Positions 52,012-62,457 of a stretch of 64,000 nucleotides of DNA are shown piece after piece. The notes beneath the pieces were generated by a model. That model worked only from the letters and a program-made list of their open reading frames with translations. It had not been told where the DNA came from and made no database searches. Made by a program: the position numbers and the translations under genes. The stretch is taken from positions 158,426-222,425 of the forward strand of contig NZ_WBKA01000004.1 of assembly GCF_008831125.1 (NCBI RefSeq). Direction: 5' to 3'. The DNA is from Pseudoclavibacter caeni (GTDB lineage: Bacteria > Actinomycetota > Actinomycetes > Actinomycetales > Microbacteriaceae). Numbering within the stretch: the stretch's first letter is position 1; every line of letters begins with the position of its first letter.

Positions 52012-53493
52012 GTGACCACATTCGCACAGCTGAACATCGACGACTCACTCGTCGCCGCCCTCGACGACAAGGGCTTCACCGAGGCCTTCCCCATCCAGGA
52101 GCAGGCCGTCCCCCTCGCGTTGAAGGGCGAGGACATCATCGGCCAGGCCAAGACCGGCACCGGCAAGACCCTCGCCTTCGGCCTGCCGCTGCTGCAGGAG
52201 CTTGGCGAGCACCCCGAGCCGCACGTGCAGGCGCTCATCGTGGTGCCCACCCGCGAGCTCGCCCAGCAGGTGCACGAGGATCTCGTCGCCGCGAGCACGC
52301 ACCGCCCCGATGTGCGCATCGCCGCGATCTACGGCGGCAAGGCGTACGACGAGCAGATCGCGGCGCTCGAGGCCGGCGCGCAGGTCGTCGTCGGCACCCC
52401 GGGCCGCCTGCTCGACCTGAACCAGCAGCACGTGCTGCGACTCGACGACGTGCGCTTCATCGTGCTCGACGAGGCTGACAAGATGCTCGATCTGGGCTTC
52501 CTGCCGGACGTCGAGCGGATCTTCGCGAAGCTGCCCGAGCGCCGCCAGACGATGCTGTTCTCCGCGACGATGCCGGGCGCGATCGTCACGCTCAGCCGCC
52601 GATTCATGTCGCGGCCGGTCCACGTGCAGGTCGTCGACCCGAGCGAGGGACGTCTGCAGGGCAACATCGACCACTTCGTCTACCGCACCCACCCCCTCGA
52701 CAAGGACGAGGTGATCGGCCGCATCCTGCAGGCCGAGGGCCGCGGCCGCACGATCATCTTCACCCGCACGAAGCGCGCCGCCGCCCGGCTGGCCGATGAG
52801 CTCGTCGACCGCGGGTTCAAGGCCGTGGCCGTCCACGGCGACCTGAACCAGGAGCAGCGCGAGCGCCACCTCGATCGGTTCCGCTCGGGCGAGGCCGACG
52901 TGCTCGTCGCCACCGACGTGGCCGCCCGCGGCATCGACGTCGACGACGTGACCCACGTGATCAACCACAGCATCCCCGAGGATGAGAAGGACTACCTGCA
53001 CCGGGTCGGCCGCACCGGCCGCGCCGGCCGCCACGGCACCGCCGTGACCTTCGTCGACTGGCCCGACGTCACCCGCTGGGCGCTGATCGACAAGGCCCTC
53101 GACTTCGGCCAGCCCGAGCCTGTGGAGACCTACTCGACCTCGCCGCATCTGTTCAGCGACCTGCACATCCCCGAGGACGCGACCGGCCGACTGAAGCCCT
53201 CATCGCGCACGCACGAACGGCACGGCGGACGCGACGAACGGCACGGCGGACGACGCGACAGCCAGGGCCGCGGGCACGGCCGCGACGATCGCCCCCGCGG
53301 CGAGCGGGGGACGCGACGGCGCGACGGCGCGGGCCGGCCCGGCGGGTCGGACGCGACGGACAGCGACCAGACGAAGGCCGGGAACGGCGAGGGCACGGCA
53401 CGGCGGCGCCGGCGTCGGCGCCGGCACGCGAACGGCACCGGGCCGCAAGGCACCGGGTCGAGCAGCGCCGGCTCCGCCGGCGGCGCGAACTAG
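52012..53493 (+). CDS. DEAD-box RNA helicase
   Basis: ATP-dependent RNA helicase of 493 residues. Motifs are F-x-QxxPIQEQAVP (Q motif), AKTGTGKT, VPTREL, TPGR, DEAD, SAT, the VLVATDVAARGID stretch, and HRVGRTGRAG. The C-terminal 110 residues are basic, rich in Arg, Gly and His, and probably bind RNA. GTG 52012 is chosen since the protein then begins VTTFAQLNIDDSLV, as usual; GAAAGAA upstream is only a weak ribosome site. The long leader is described separately. Likely roles are mRNA turnover, ribosome assembly or cold adaptation. Confidence 0.93.
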   Translation: MTTFAQLNIDDSLVAALDDKGFTEAFPIQEQAVPLALKGEDIIGQAKTGTGKTLAFGLPLLQELGEHPEPHVQALIVVPTRELAQQVHEDLVAASTHRPDVRIAAIYGGKAYDEQIAALEAGAQVVVGTPGRLLDLNQQHVLRLDDVRFIVLDEADKMLDLGFLPDVERIFAKLPERRQTMLFSATMPGAIVTLSRRFMSRPVHVQVVDPSEGRLQGNIDHFVYRTHPLDKDEVIGRILQAEGRGRTIIFTRTKRAAARLADELVDRGFKAVAVHGDLNQEQRERHLDRFRSGEADVLVATDVAARGIDVDDVTHVINHSIPEDEKDYLHRVGRTGRAGRHGTAVTFVDWPDVTRWALIDKALDFGQPEPVETYSTSPHLFSDLHIPEDATGRLKPSSRTHERHGGRDERHGGRRDSQGRGHGRDDRPRGERGTRRRDGAGRPGGSDATDSDQTKAGNGEGTARRRRRRRRHANGTGPQGTGSSSAGSAGGAN

Positions 53494-53520
53494 CCCGCGC
53501 CAGGATCGGCGGACGCGGTT

Positions 53521-53537
53521 CCCCCGGGTGCCGGGGG
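53521..53537. terminator. Hairpin between convergent helicase and ispH genes
   Basis: CCCCCGG and CCGGGGG pair across a 3-base loop. A second, weaker GCCCGC/GCGGGC stem follows at about 53548-53574. Both lie in the 85-base gap between the gene ends. Confidence 0.5.
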
Positions 53538-53578
53538 GACGACGCGTGCCCGCCCAGGGCCCAGCGGGCTCGTGGCGG

Positions 53579-54733
53579 TCAGCCGCGGTCGTGCCCGCCG
53601 AGTCCCGCGTCCTCGCCCGCCGCGGTCAGGTCGCGACGCAGCTCCTTCGGCAGCGAGAACGCGAGGTCCTCGGTGTCGGTGCGCACCTCCTCGACGTCCG
53701 TCCAGCCTGCCTCCGCGAGTGCGGCGAGCACCTCGCGCACGAGCACCTCGGGCACGGACGCGCCGGAGGTGACCCCGACCGTCCCCACGCCCTCGAGCCA
53801 GGCGGGGTCGATCTCGCTGGCGAAGTCCACCCGGTGGGCCGCCCCGGCCCCGTGGTCGAGGGCGACGTCGACGAGCCGCATCGTGTTCGATGAGTTGGCC
53901 GACCCGACGACGAGCACGAGGTCGCAGGCGGGGGCGATGCGCCGCACCGCGACCTGGCGGTTCTGCGTCGCGTAGCAGATGTCGTCGCTCGGCGGGGTCG
54001 CGATGCCCGGGAACCGCTGGCCGAGACGCCGGGCGGTCTCCATCGTCTCGTCGACCGAGAGGGTCGTCTGGCTCAGCCACACGGTGTGCTCGGGGTCGCG
54101 CACGGTGACGTCGTCGACCTCGTCGGGCGTGCTGACGATCTGCACCCGGTCGGGCGCCTCGCCGCTCGTGCCGACGACCTCCTCGTGGCCACGGTGGCCG
54201 ATGAGCACGATGTCGTAGTTCTGTCTCGCGTACCGGCGCACTTCCCGGTGCACCTTCGTGACGAGCGGGCAGGTCGCGTCGATCGCCTGCAGCCCCAGCC
54301 GCTCGGCCTGGGCGGTGACCTCGGGCGAGACCCCGTGGGCACTGAAGACGACGCGGGCGCCGCGGGGCACCTCGTCGAGCTCCTCGACGAACACGGCGCC
54401 GGCCCGCTCGAGCTCGGCGACGACGTGGCGGTTGTGGACGATCTGCCGCCGCACATACACGGGCGCGCCATAGACGGCGAGCGCTCTCTGCACAGTCACG
54501 ATCGCCCGGTCGACGCCGGCACAGTACCCGCGCGGGGCAGCCAGCAGGACGCGTCGGCGCGGCAGACTGGGATCGTCCCCGACGGCCGGGGCCGGTCTCG
54601 CCGCCCCGGCCGTGGCCGCGGAGGCGGGGGACGCGGACGCCCCCGAGGGCGCCGGCGTGGTGGATCCGCCCGAGGCCGGGGGGACGACGGGAACGGGCAC
54701 GAGCACCGGCTCGCTGGCGGGATCGACGGTCAC
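53579..54733 (-). CDS. ispH: 4-hydroxy-3-methylbut-2-enyl diphosphate reductase
   Basis: Last enzyme of the MEP isoprenoid pathway; yields IPP and DMAPP. It has 384 residues. The three Cys ligands of the [4Fe-4S] cluster appear in [18 protein letters not shown] and [10 protein letters not shown]; the catalytic Glu segment [10 protein letters not shown] and SAHGVSP are present. About 60 residues of Pro/Ala/Ser-rich sequence precede the normal start of the domain ([15 protein letters not shown]). The GTG 54733 lies 6 bases after minus-strand TATCAT, indicating leaderless translation and fixing this extended start. Divergent from xseA. Confidence 0.94.
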   Translation of the reverse strand: MTVDPASEPVLVPVPVVPPASGGSTTPAPSGASASPASAATAGAARPAPAVGDDPSLPRRRVLLAAPRGYCAGVDRAIVTVQRALAVYGAPVYVRRQIVHNRHVVAELERAGAVFVEELDEVPRGARVVFSAHGVSPEVTAQAERLGLQAIDATCPLVTKVHREVRRYARQNYDIVLIGHRGHEEVVGTSGEAPDRVQIVSTPDEVDDVTVRDPEHTVWLSQTTLSVDETMETARRLGQRFPGIATPPSDDICYATQNRQVAVRRIAPACDLVLVVGSANSSNTMRLVDVALDHGAGAAHRVDFASEIDPAWLEGVGTVGVTSGASVPEVLVREVLAALAEAGWTDVEEVRTDTEDLAFSLPKELRRDLTAAGEDAGLGGHDRG

Positions 54734-54739
54734 GGGTCC

Positions 54740-54745
54740 ATGATA
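54740..54745 (-). promoter_or_regulatory. Candidate -10 box for leaderless ispH mRNA
   Basis: Minus-strand TATCAT ends 6 bases before GTG 54733, with no ribosome site between. It supports the long N-terminus of IspH. Confidence 0.5.
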
Positions 54746-54817
54746 CGGTGCCTCACGGCGACCGATCCTGTGCGGCCGGCGGACCGCCGGACCGGCGCTG
54801 GACGACGGAGGGAACGC

Positions 54818-56083
54818 ATGGCGGAGCAGACGGGGCCGGCGACGGCCGAGAGGCCCTGGCCGGTCGCCCGCGTCGCGCGGCAGCTCAAGGGCTACATCGA
54901 CCGACTCGGGGCGATCTGGGTCGAGGGCGAGATCACCCAGTGGAACGTGCGCGGCGGCAACATCTTCGGCCGGCTGAAGGATCTCGAGCAGGACGCCACC
55001 CTCTCGTTCGCGATCTGGTCGTCGACCGCCCGCCGGATCGACTTGGCCGAGTTCAAGCAGGGCGACCGGGTGATCGGCCTGCTCACCCCGAACTACTGGC
55101 CGAAGGGCGGCTCGCTGACCTTCGTCGTCTCGCGGCTGCGTCACGCGGGCCTCGGCGAGCTGCTCGAGCGCCTCGAGCGGCTACGCCACCAGCTGGCCGC
55201 CGAGGGCCTGTTCGCCCCCGAACGCAAGCGTCCCCTGCCCTTCCTGCCCGGGCTGATCGGCCTCATCACCGGCGCGAACTCGGACGCCGAGAAGGACGTG
55301 CTGCGCAACGCCGCCCTGCGCTGGCCGGCCGTGCGCTTCCGTACCATCCACACGGCGGTGCAGGGCGAGCACGTGCCCGAGGAGGTCGTCGCGGCGATCC
55401 AGTGCCTCGACGCCGACCCCGAGGTCGACGTGATCATCATCGCCCGCGGCGGCGGCGACTTCCAGCATCTGCTGGGCTTCAGCGACGAGCGTGTGCTGCG
55501 CGCGGCCGCGGCCGCGACCACCCCGATCGTCAGCGCGATCGGCCATGAGAACGACCGTCCGCTGCTCGACGAGGTCGCCGATCTGCGCGCCTCCACTCCG
55601 ACCGACGCGGCCAAGCGGGTCGTCCCGGATGTCTCCGAGGAGCTCCTGCGCACCGCACAGGCCCGCACCCGCATGCTCACCGCGCTGAGCACCCGACTGC
55701 GCGGCGAGCACGAGCGCCTGCTCCAGCTGCGCAGCCGCCCCGTGCTGCGCTCCCCCGACTGGATCCTCGAGCAGCGCGCCGAGGAGGTCAACCGGCTGCG
55801 CGACCGGGCCACCGAGCTGTTCTCCCGCACCGTCGAGCGCGGCCAGAGCCGGGTGGCCGCGCTTCGGGGCGGGCTCGACGCGCTCTCCCCGCTGGCGACG
55901 CTGCGCCGCGGGTACGCGGTCGCCCGGCTGACCGACGGCCGGGTGCTCGCCGACGCAACCCAGGCTGCTCCCGGCGACGCGGTGACCGTGCTGCTCGCCG
56001 CAGGCGACCTCGAGACCACCGTCACCGCGATACGGCCGGAGGACGACCGGGCCGACACCGGACGACGAGCCCGGCGGCACTGA
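54818..56083 (+). CDS. xseA: Exodeoxyribonuclease VII large subunit
   Basis: Catalytic subunit of 421 residues of the single-strand-specific nuclease. An N-terminal OB fold (about 10-105, with [23 protein letters not shown], abbreviated as WVEGEIT) is followed by the conserved core with [14 protein letters not shown], then [15 protein letters not shown] and [28 protein letters not shown] coiled-coil region (about 270-370) and the RRGYAVAR segment end the protein. ATG 54818 has GAGGGA upstream. It is followed after 154 bases by xseB. Confidence 0.95.
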   Translation: MAEQTGPATAERPWPVARVARQLKGYIDRLGAIWVEGEITQWNVRGGNIFGRLKDLEQDATLSFAIWSSTARRIDLAEFKQGDRVIGLLTPNYWPKGGSLTFVVSRLRHAGLGELLERLERLRHQLAAEGLFAPERKRPLPFLPGLIGLITGANSDAEKDVLRNAALRWPAVRFRTIHTAVQGEHVPEEVVAAIQCLDADPEVDVIIIARGGGDFQHLLGFSDERVLRAAAAATTPIVSAIGHENDRPLLDEVADLRASTPTDAAKRVVPDVSEELLRTAQARTRMLTALSTRLRGEHERLLQLRSRPVLRSPDWILEQRAEEVNRLRDRATELFSRTVERGQSRVAALRGGLDALSPLATLRRGYAVARLTDGRVLADATQAAPGDAVTVLLAAGDLETTVTAIRPEDDRADTGRRARRH

Positions 56084-56237
56084 GCAGCCTCCGGCTCGGC
56101 CACGCGACCGCACCGGGGTGCGCGGCCGCGGGCGGCGGAGCCGTTCGGCCCCGCCGCGCCCGGACACGCCAACACACGAGCAGGAACCAGAACACGAGCA
56201 GGAGCCCCGCAGGGGCATGGACCGAGGAAGTAGGCTG

Positions 56238-56510
56238 ATGGACATGGCTGAGGAGCACACGCAGGCGGTCGCCGACCTGTCATACGAGCAGGCCCGTGAC
56301 CAGCTGGCCGAGACCGTCGCCCGGCTCGAGCAGGGCGGGGCGACGCTGGAGGAGTCGCTCACGCTGTGGGAGCGCGGCACCGCGCTCGCCGACCGCTGCG
56401 AGGAGTGGCTCACCGGGGCGCGGGAGCGCCTCGAGGCGGCGCAGCGCCCGACCGCCGCGCCCGGCACCGCCGGCCGGCCCGGCGACGAGGACGCCGATGC
56501 CGCGTTCTGA
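56238..56510 (+). CDS. xseB: Exodeoxyribonuclease VII small subunit
   Basis: Small subunit of 90 residues that coats the XseA coiled coil. The conserved [20 protein letters not shown] and [13 protein letters not shown] segments make up the core (key words [12 protein letters not shown]). Start choice is open: ATG 56238 has GAGGAAG upstream, while a TAGGCT at 56231-56236 would make ATG 56244 a leaderless start. The gene overlaps the following DUF4245 start by 14 bases. The C-terminal 20 residues are Pro/Gly/Asp-rich. Confidence 0.92.
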   Translation: MDMAEEHTQAVADLSYEQARDQLAETVARLEQGGATLEESLTLWERGTALADRCEEWLTGARERLEAAQRPTAAPGTAGRPGDEDADAAF

Positions 56511-57183
56511 GACCGTCGACCCGACTCCCCAGGGCGATGCCGTACCAGCGCCCGAGCTCGACGAGGAGGCGCTCTTCCCCGCGCCGGACGGCCCCGCACC
56601 CTCGCAGGCCTCCGAGGCGGCCCGGATCCGCCGCGCCCGGCAGACGACCCGCAATCTCATCCTCGCGCTCATCGCCACGCTCGCCGCGGTAGGCCTCATG
56701 CTCGTGCTCGTTCCCCGCGACGACAGCTCCCAGCTGGAGCGCGTCGACTGGGCAGCACGCGCCGAGAGCCTGCAGGGGCAGGCGGCGATGACCCTCGCGT
56801 CCCCCGTGCTGCCGGACGGCTGGTACGCGAACCACGCCGACTACGAGGACGACACCACGGACGGCCTGCAGACCTGGGATGTCGGATTCGTCACTCCGGC
56901 CAACGCCTACATCGGCCTGCAGCAGGTGCACGGCGGCAACCCCACGTGGCTCGCGAACCAGCTCGCCGACCGGCCGGCCACCGGCGAGCGCACGATCGCC
57001 GGGCACGTCTTCGAGGTGCATGACCAGCGCGGCCAGCCCGGGTTCACCAAGGGGCAGAACGACTACGCCCTGGTCGGCGAGGCCGCGGGAACTACACTGA
57101 TCCTCAACGGCACCGCCGAGGACGACGAGTTCGAGCGACTCGTCACCGCGACGCTCGCCTCGCTCGGCGAGCCGACGGCGTGA
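56497..57183 (+). CDS. DUF4245 membrane-anchored protein
   Basis: Protein of 228 residues. A cytoplasmic N-terminus (1-52) precedes one membrane segment (about 53-70), with the remainder outside. The C-terminal domain shows [35 protein letters not shown] and [16 protein letters not shown], typical of DUF4245. It overlaps xseB and lies before the carbonic anhydrase gene, a gene order often kept in Micrococcales. Function unknown. Confidence 0.9.
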   Translation: MPRSETVDPTPQGDAVPAPELDEEALFPAPDGPAPSQASEAARIRRARQTTRNLILALIATLAAVGLMLVLVPRDDSSQLERVDWAARAESLQGQAAMTLASPVLPDGWYANHADYEDDTTDGLQTWDVGFVTPANAYIGLQQVHGGNPTWLANQLADRPATGERTIAGHVFEVHDQRGQPGFTKGQNDYALVGEAAGTTLILNGTAEDDEFERLVTATLASLGEPTA

Positions 57184-57214
57184 CCGGCCCGTCGTCACGA
57201 CACGAAGGAGAGCG

Positions 57215-57886
57215 ATGACCGACGACATCCAGCGGACCCCTCAGCAGGTCTGGCACGAGCTGATGGCGGGCAATGACCGCTTCGCGACCGGCCGGTGCGA
57301 GCATCCCCACCGCGACGAGGCCCGACGGCAGCAGCTCGTCGCCGGACAGCGTCCCAAGGCGGTCGTCCTCGGCTGCGGCGACTCACGCGTGCCAGCCGAG
57401 ATCATCTTCGACGCCGGCCTCGGCGACCTGTTCGTCGTACGCAACGCGGGCGCCGTGCTCGGCACCAGCATCCTGGGCTCGATCGAGTTCGCCGTCGGTG
57501 CCCTGCACGTGCCCCTCGTCATGGTGCTCGGCCACGAGAGCTGCGGCGCCGTCGCGGGCGCGATCGCGGCGGCCGACCCCGACCAGCCCGCCCCAGAGGG
57601 GTTCTACCTGGAGGAGCTGCTGCGACGCATCCGCCCGGCCGTCGACCAGGCGCGCATCGACGGCGACCCCTCACCCGACCACATCAGCCGGCTGCACACC
57701 GAGCGGACGATCAAGGGCATCCTCGGCCGCTCCGGCCTCGTCGCCGCCGCCGTGACCCGCGGCGAGACGGCCGTCGTCGGATGCTCGTACCGTCTGGGCT
57801 CCGGCCGGGTCGAGCCGGTGGCCGCCCGCGGGGTCGACGTGAGCGACCTGCCCGGCGTCACCGACGCCGTGCCCCTCGCCCGGTGA
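57215..57886 (+). CDS. Beta-class carbonic anhydrase
   Basis: Zinc enzyme of 223 residues that interconverts CO2 and bicarbonate. The zinc ligands appear in LGCGDSRVPAE (Cys, with the Asp-Arg dyad) and VLGHESCGAV (His and Cys). The N-terminal helix PQQVWHELMAGNDRFATG is typical. ATG 57215 has AAGGAG upstream. It follows DUF4245 by 31 bases and precedes fumC. It probably supplies bicarbonate for carboxylations. Confidence 0.95.
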   Translation: MTDDIQRTPQQVWHELMAGNDRFATGRCEHPHRDEARRQQLVAGQRPKAVVLGCGDSRVPAEIIFDAGLGDLFVVRNAGAVLGTSILGSIEFAVGALHVPLVMVLGHESCGAVAGAIAAADPDQPAPEGFYLEELLRRIRPAVDQARIDGDPSPDHISRLHTERTIKGILGRSGLVAAAVTRGETAVVGCSYRLGSGRVEPVAARGVDVSDLPGVTDAVPLAR

Positions 57887-57979
57887 CCTGCCCGGCGGGC
57901 GGCCTCCGCTCCGTCCGACTCCCCTGAGACTCGCAACACCGCTGTCATCCACTGCCATCAACGAAGAAAGGCCGCAACC

Positions 57980-59371
57980 GTGACCGAATACCGCATCGAA
58001 CACGACACCATGGGCGAGGTCCGCGTCCCCGCCGACGCCCTCTACGGCGCGCAGACCCAGCGCGCCGTAGAGAACTTCCCGATCTCCGGCACCGGGCTCG
58101 AGCGGCGCCACATCGCCGCGCTGGCCCACATCAAGAAGGCCGCCGCCCTCGCCAACGCCGAGCTCGGCATCCTCGACGCGGACATGGCGAAGGCCATCGC
58201 CGACGCCGCCGACCAGGTCGCCACCGGCGAGTACGACCGGCACTTCCCCATCGACGTGTACCAGACCGGCTCGGGCACCTCGTCGAACATGAACACCAAC
58301 GAGGTGCTCGCGACACTGGCGTCGAAGGCCCTCGGCCGCAAGGTGCACCCGAACGACCACGTCAACGCCTCGCAGTCGTCCAACGACGTGTTCCCCACCT
58401 CCGTGCACGTGGCCGTCACCGGCGCGCTGCTCGAGGATCTGATCCCCTCGCTCGACGAGCTCGCCCAGTCGCTCGAGAAGAAAGCCGAGGCGTGGAAGGA
58501 CGTCGTCAAGGCCGGCCGCACCCACCTGATGGATGCCACCCCGGTGACCGTCGGCCAGGAGTTCAGCGGCTATGCCCGCCAGATCCGCCTGGGCATCGAG
58601 CGGATCAACGCGTCGCTGCCGCGCGTCGCCGAGGTCCCGCTCGGCGGCACCGCGACCGGCACCGGCATCAACACGCCCAAGGGCTTCCCGCAGAAGGTCA
58701 TCGCGCTGCTGCGCGAGGACACGGGTCTGCCGATCACCGAGGCCGAGAACCACTTCGAGGCGCAGGGCGCCCGCGACGCCCTGGTCGAGATCTCCGGCCA
58801 GCTGCGCACGATCGCCGTGAGCCTCATCAAGATCCAGAACGACCTGCGCTGGGCGTCCTCGGGCCCCAACGCCGGCCTCGGCGAACTGCACCTGCCCGAC
58901 CTGCAGCCGGGCTCGTCGATCATGCCCGGCAAGGTCAACCCGGTCATCCCGGAGGCCGTGCTCCAGGTCGCCTCGCGCGTGATCGGCAACGACACCACCG
59001 CCACCTGGGCGGGAGCGTCAGGCAACTTCGAGCTCAACGTGCAGATCCCGGTCATCGCCAACGCGCTGCTCGAGTCGATCCGACTGCTCACGAACGCGAC
59101 GCACCTGCTCGCCGTCAAGACGATCGACGGCACGAAGGTCAACGTCGAGCGCGCCCGCCAGCTGGCCGAGTCGTCGCCGTCGATCGTGACCCCGCTCAAC
59201 CGCATCATCGGTTATGAGAACGCCGCGAAGATCGCCAAGCACGCCGTGGCCCACAAGGTCACCGTGCGGCAGGCGACGATCGACCTCGGCTTCGTCGAGC
59301 GCGGCGAGATCTCCGAGGAGCAGCTCGACCAAACCCTCGACGTGCTCTCGATGACGCACCCGAACCTCTGA
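57980..59371 (+). CDS. fumC: Class II fumarate hydratase
   Basis: TCA-cycle enzyme of 463 residues, fumarate to L-malate, iron-independent homotetramer. The signature [11 protein letters not shown] carries the catalytic Ser loop; [23 protein letters not shown] and [10 protein letters not shown] form the rest of the active site. GTG 57980 has AAAGG upstream. An 18-base hairpin at 59388-59430 follows as terminator. Confidence 0.96.
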   Translation: MTEYRIEHDTMGEVRVPADALYGAQTQRAVENFPISGTGLERRHIAALAHIKKAAALANAELGILDADMAKAIADAADQVATGEYDRHFPIDVYQTGSGTSSNMNTNEVLATLASKALGRKVHPNDHVNASQSSNDVFPTSVHVAVTGALLEDLIPSLDELAQSLEKKAEAWKDVVKAGRTHLMDATPVTVGQEFSGYARQIRLGIERINASLPRVAEVPLGGTATGTGINTPKGFPQKVIALLREDTGLPITEAENHFEAQGARDALVEISGQLRTIAVSLIKIQNDLRWASSGPNAGLGELHLPDLQPGSSIMPGKVNPVIPEAVLQVASRVIGNDTTATWAGASGNFELNVQIPVIANALLESIRLLTNATHLLAVKTIDGTKVNVERARQLAESSPSIVTPLNRIIGYENAAKIAKHAVAHKVTVRQATIDLGFVERGEISEEQLDQTLDVLSMTHPNL

Positions 59372-59387
59372 TCGCGGTCGCGACCCG

Positions 59388-59430
59388 ATGAGCGGGGCGG
59401 ACGGGAACCGGCCCCGTCCGCCCCGCTCAT
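59388..59430 (+). terminator. Strong hairpin terminator after fumC
   Basis: A perfect 18-base stem (59388-59405 with 59413-59430) encloses a 7-base loop, 17 bases after the fumC stop. No T-tract follows. The rest of 59431-59630 holds no feature that I recognise apart from the AGGAG site at 59621-59625. Confidence 0.8.
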
Positions 59431-59630
59431 GTCTGCGCGCTCGGCCCGCAACATCCCCGTCGCAGGACGTTCACCGGATCGTCATCAGGACGCGGCCCGC
59501 GCACCACCTCGCTGCCCGCCCGGCAGCCTAGGCTCGGTGGCAACCGATCACCCGATCGGCCGCGGGCGGGCCTCGACCCTCCCGGAAGGAGGTCACGGCC
59601 CTCGCGCAGACGCGACATCGAGGAGTCATC

Positions 59631-61178
59631 GTGGCCACACCTCCCCTCTCTCACCCCACCCGGCATCCGGACGAGACCCGGCTCTGTCAGACGGCCGCCG
59701 CCCCGCTCCGCCCCACGGCCGACGCACCCGCCGAGACGGCTGCCACACCGCTGGCCCCCGAGTCACGCACCACGTCGTCCGGCGCACCGTCCAGCCACGT
59801 CGCCGCAGCGTCCCCGGCGCACCCTGCCACCGCATCCGCACGCGCCGCCGCCGGCCCCGAGGCCGAGTTCACCGTCACCCGCCCGACCGGCCAGCGCACG
59901 TACGTGCTCGACACGTCGGTGCTCATCAGCGATCCCGAGGCCGTGCTGCGCTTCGCCGAGCACGAGGTGGTCGTGCCGATCGTCGTGATCACCGAGCTGG
60001 AGGGCAAGCGCCACGACCCCGAGATCGGCCACCTGGCCCGCCGCGCCCTGCGGCTGCTCGACCAGCTGCGCGCCGAGCACGAGCGCCTCGACCTGCCGGT
60101 GCCCGTCGGCGACCGCGGCGGCACACTGCGCATCGAGCTCAACCACTCCAGCACCGCGGTGCTGCCGAGCGGGTTCCACAGCGCCGGCAGCACGAACGAC
60201 GCTCGCATCCTCGCCGTCGCCCAGAACCTCTCGCTCGAGGGTGCGCAGGTCACCGTCGTGTCAAAGGACATGCCCATGCGCGTCAAGGCCGCCGCTCTCG
60301 GCCTCGCCGCCGACGAGTACCGCGCCGAGCAGGTGCCAGACACCGGCTGGACGGGTGTGGTGCCCCTGTCGATCACGGCCGAGGAGATGGGCCGGTTGTA
60401 CGCCGATGGCCGCACGGACGTCGCGGGCACCGACGGTCTACCGGTCAACGCCGGCCTCGTGCTCTCATCGCCGAGCGGGTCGGGGCTCGGGCGGCTCATG
60501 GCCGACGGGCAGGTGCAGGCGGTCTCCGGCGACCGCGAGGTGTTCGGCGTGCGCGGCCGCAGCGCCGAGCAGCGCCTCGCGATCGACCTGCTGCTCGACC
60601 CGTCCGTGGGCATCGTGTCGCTCGGCGGGCGCGCCGGCACCGGCAAGTCGGCGCTCGCCCTGGCCGCCGGGCTCGAGGCGGTCATCGAGCGCCAGCAGCA
60701 CCGGAAGGTCATGGTGTTCCGGCCGTTGTACGCGGTGGGCGGCCAGGAGCTCGGCTACCTGCCCGGCGACCGCGACGAGAAGATGGGGCCGTGGGCGCAG
60801 GCCGTGTTCGACGCCCTCGGCGCGATCGTCTCGCCCACGGTCATGGATGAGGTGCTGCAGCGGGAGCTCGTCGAGGTGCTGCCGCTGACCCACATCCGCG
60901 GCCGGTCGCTGCACGACGCGTTCGTCATCGTCGACGAGGCGCAGTCCCTCGAGCGGGGCGTGTTGCTCACCGTGCTCAGCCGCATCGGGCAGAACTCCCG
61001 CGTGGTGCTCACGCATGATGTGAACCAGCGGGACAACCTGCGCGTCGGCCGGTCCGACGGGGTGACGTCGGTCGTGGAGCGACTCAAGGGGCATCCGCTG
61101 TTCGGGCACGTGACCCTCACCCGCAGCGAGCGCAGCGCGATCGCGGCGCTCGTCACCGAGCGGCTGGGCGGGATGTAG
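59631..61178 (+). CDS. PhoH2-type PIN-domain RNase fused to PhoH ATPase
   Basis: Protein of 515 residues. After a Thr/Ala-rich N-terminus (1-80), a PIN domain (about 84-215) shows the acidic residues in [21 protein letters not shown] and [11 protein letters not shown]. The PhoH ATPase domain (about 315-510) has Walker [12 protein letters not shown] and Walker [13 protein letters not shown], with [17 protein letters not shown] after it. PhoH2 proteins unwind and cleave RNA. GTG 59631 has AGGAG 5 bases upstream. The PIN domain and the ATPase look intact. Confidence 0.93.
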   Translation: MATPPLSHPTRHPDETRLCQTAAAPLRPTADAPAETAATPLAPESRTTSSGAPSSHVAAASPAHPATASARAAAGPEAEFTVTRPTGQRTYVLDTSVLISDPEAVLRFAEHEVVVPIVVITELEGKRHDPEIGHLARRALRLLDQLRAEHERLDLPVPVGDRGGTLRIELNHSSTAVLPSGFHSAGSTNDARILAVAQNLSLEGAQVTVVSKDMPMRVKAAALGLAADEYRAEQVPDTGWTGVVPLSITAEEMGRLYADGRTDVAGTDGLPVNAGLVLSSPSGSGLGRLMADGQVQAVSGDREVFGVRGRSAEQRLAIDLLLDPSVGIVSLGGRAGTGKSALALAAGLEAVIERQQHRKVMVFRPLYAVGGQELGYLPGDRDEKMGPWAQAVFDALGAIVSPTVMDEVLQRELVEVLPLTHIRGRSLHDAFVIVDEAQSLERGVLLTVLSRIGQNSRVVLTHDVNQRDNLRVGRSDGVTSVVERLKGHPLFGHVTLTRSERSAIAALVTERLGGM

Positions 61179-61214
61179 GCCTGCCCCCCGCACCTGACCG
61201 CTCGCCCGCCCGAC

Positions 61215-61220
61215 TAGACT
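61215..61220 (+). promoter_or_regulatory. Candidate -10 box for leaderless ychF mRNA
   Basis: TAGACT ends 8 bases before GTG 61229. No ribosome site is seen in the short gap after the phoH stop. Confidence 0.5.
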
Positions 61221-61228
61221 GGACGCCC

Positions 61229-62305
61229 GTGGCGCTGACAATCGGAATCGTGGGACTGCCCAACGTGGGCAAGTCGACCCTCTTCAATGCTCTGACGAAG
61301 AACACCGTGCTCGCGGCGAACTATCCGTTCGCGACGATCGAGCCGAACGTGGGGGTGGTGAATCTGCCCGACCCCAGGCTCGACCGGCTGGCCGAGATCT
61401 TCGACAGCGCGAAGATCGTGCCGGCGCCGGTGTCGTTCGTCGACATCGCCGGCATCGTCAAGGGCGCCAGCGAGGGCGAGGGGCTCGGCAACCAGTTCCT
61501 CGCGAACATCCGCGAGGCCGACGCGATCGCCCTGGTCACCCGCGGGTTCAGTGACCCGGACGTCGTGCACGTCGACGGCTCGGTCGACGCCCGCCGCGAC
61601 ATCGACACGATCCTCACCGAGCTCATCCTCGCTGATCTGCAGACGCTCGAGAAGGCCCTGCCCCGCTACGACAAGGAGGTCAAGGGCCACAAGATCGACC
61701 GGGCGGTGCTCGACGCGGCCGAGGCGGCGAAGGCGCATCTGGACGCCGGGCACCCGCTGTCGACCGCGTCCGACGTCGATCTCGACCAGATCCGCGAGCT
61801 CGGGCTGCTCACCTCGAAGCCGATCGTCTACGTGTTCAACGTGGACGAGGCGGTGCTGACCGACCCGGAGCGGCGGGCCGCGCTGCAGGCCACGGTGGCC
61901 CCGGCCAAGTCGATCGTGCTCGACGCGAAGATGGAGAGCGAGCTGATCGACCTGACCGATGAGGAGGCCCATGAGCTGCTCGCCACGATCGGCCAGGCTG
62001 AAAGCGGGCTCGACCAGCTCGCCCGCATCGGGTTCGATGCACTTGGGCTCCAGACGTTTCTGACCGCCGGCCCCAAGGAGTCGCGCGCGTGGACGATCCG
62101 CAGGGGTTGGACGGCCCCGCAGGCCGCCGGCGTCATCCACTCCGACTTCGAGAAGGGCTTCATCAAGGCCGAGATCGTCTCGTTCGACGACCTGGATCAC
62201 GCCGGCTCGATGCAGGAGGCGAAGGCCGAGGGCCGCGTGCGCATGGAGGGCAAGGACTACGTCATGCAGGACGGGGACGTGGTGGAGTTCCGGTTCAACG
62301 TATAA
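61229..62305 (+). CDS. ychF: Redox-regulated ribosome-associated ATPase YchF
   Basis: Obg-related P-loop protein of 358 residues that prefers ATP. GLPNVGKSTLFNALT is the P-loop, followed by NYPFATIEPNVGVV, FVDIAGIVKGASEGEGLGN (DxxG) and YVFNVDEA at the place of NKxD. The C-terminal TGS domain ends with DYVMQDGDVVEFRFNV. GTG 61229 gives the usual N-terminus. It is the last backbone gene before the mobile-element region. Confidence 0.95.
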   Translation: MALTIGIVGLPNVGKSTLFNALTKNTVLAANYPFATIEPNVGVVNLPDPRLDRLAEIFDSAKIVPAPVSFVDIAGIVKGASEGEGLGNQFLANIREADAIALVTRGFSDPDVVHVDGSVDARRDIDTILTELILADLQTLEKALPRYDKEVKGHKIDRAVLDAAEAAKAHLDAGHPLSTASDVDLDQIRELGLLTSKPIVYVFNVDEAVLTDPERRAALQATVAPAKSIVLDAKMESELIDLTDEEAHELLATIGQAESGLDQLARIGFDALGLQTFLTAGPKESRAWTIRRGWTAPQAAGVIHSDFEKGFIKAEIVSFDDLDHAGSMQEAKAEGRVRMEGKDYVMQDGDVVEFRFNV

Positions 62306-62440
62306 AACCCCGGAATCATGCGGATCTCACCTGCTACACACCATGTAGAACCAGCCGTTTGTAGCACGTTTGTAGCAGCAGGAACAGGCGTGTCATACGG
62401 GGCGACACGTAACAACGGCGCTCTGACATAGGTAAAGGCA
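62306..62440. other. Junction between backbone and mobile region, with short repeats
   Basis: AT-richer than its surroundings. Two adjacent copies of CGTTTGTAGCA (62356-62366, 62367-62377) follow an inverted CTGCTACA at 62332. The pattern could be an integration or recombination site, or the remnant of one. No gene is evident. Confidence 0.4.
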
Positions 62441-62457
62441 TGAAGGAGTCGGCGGTG

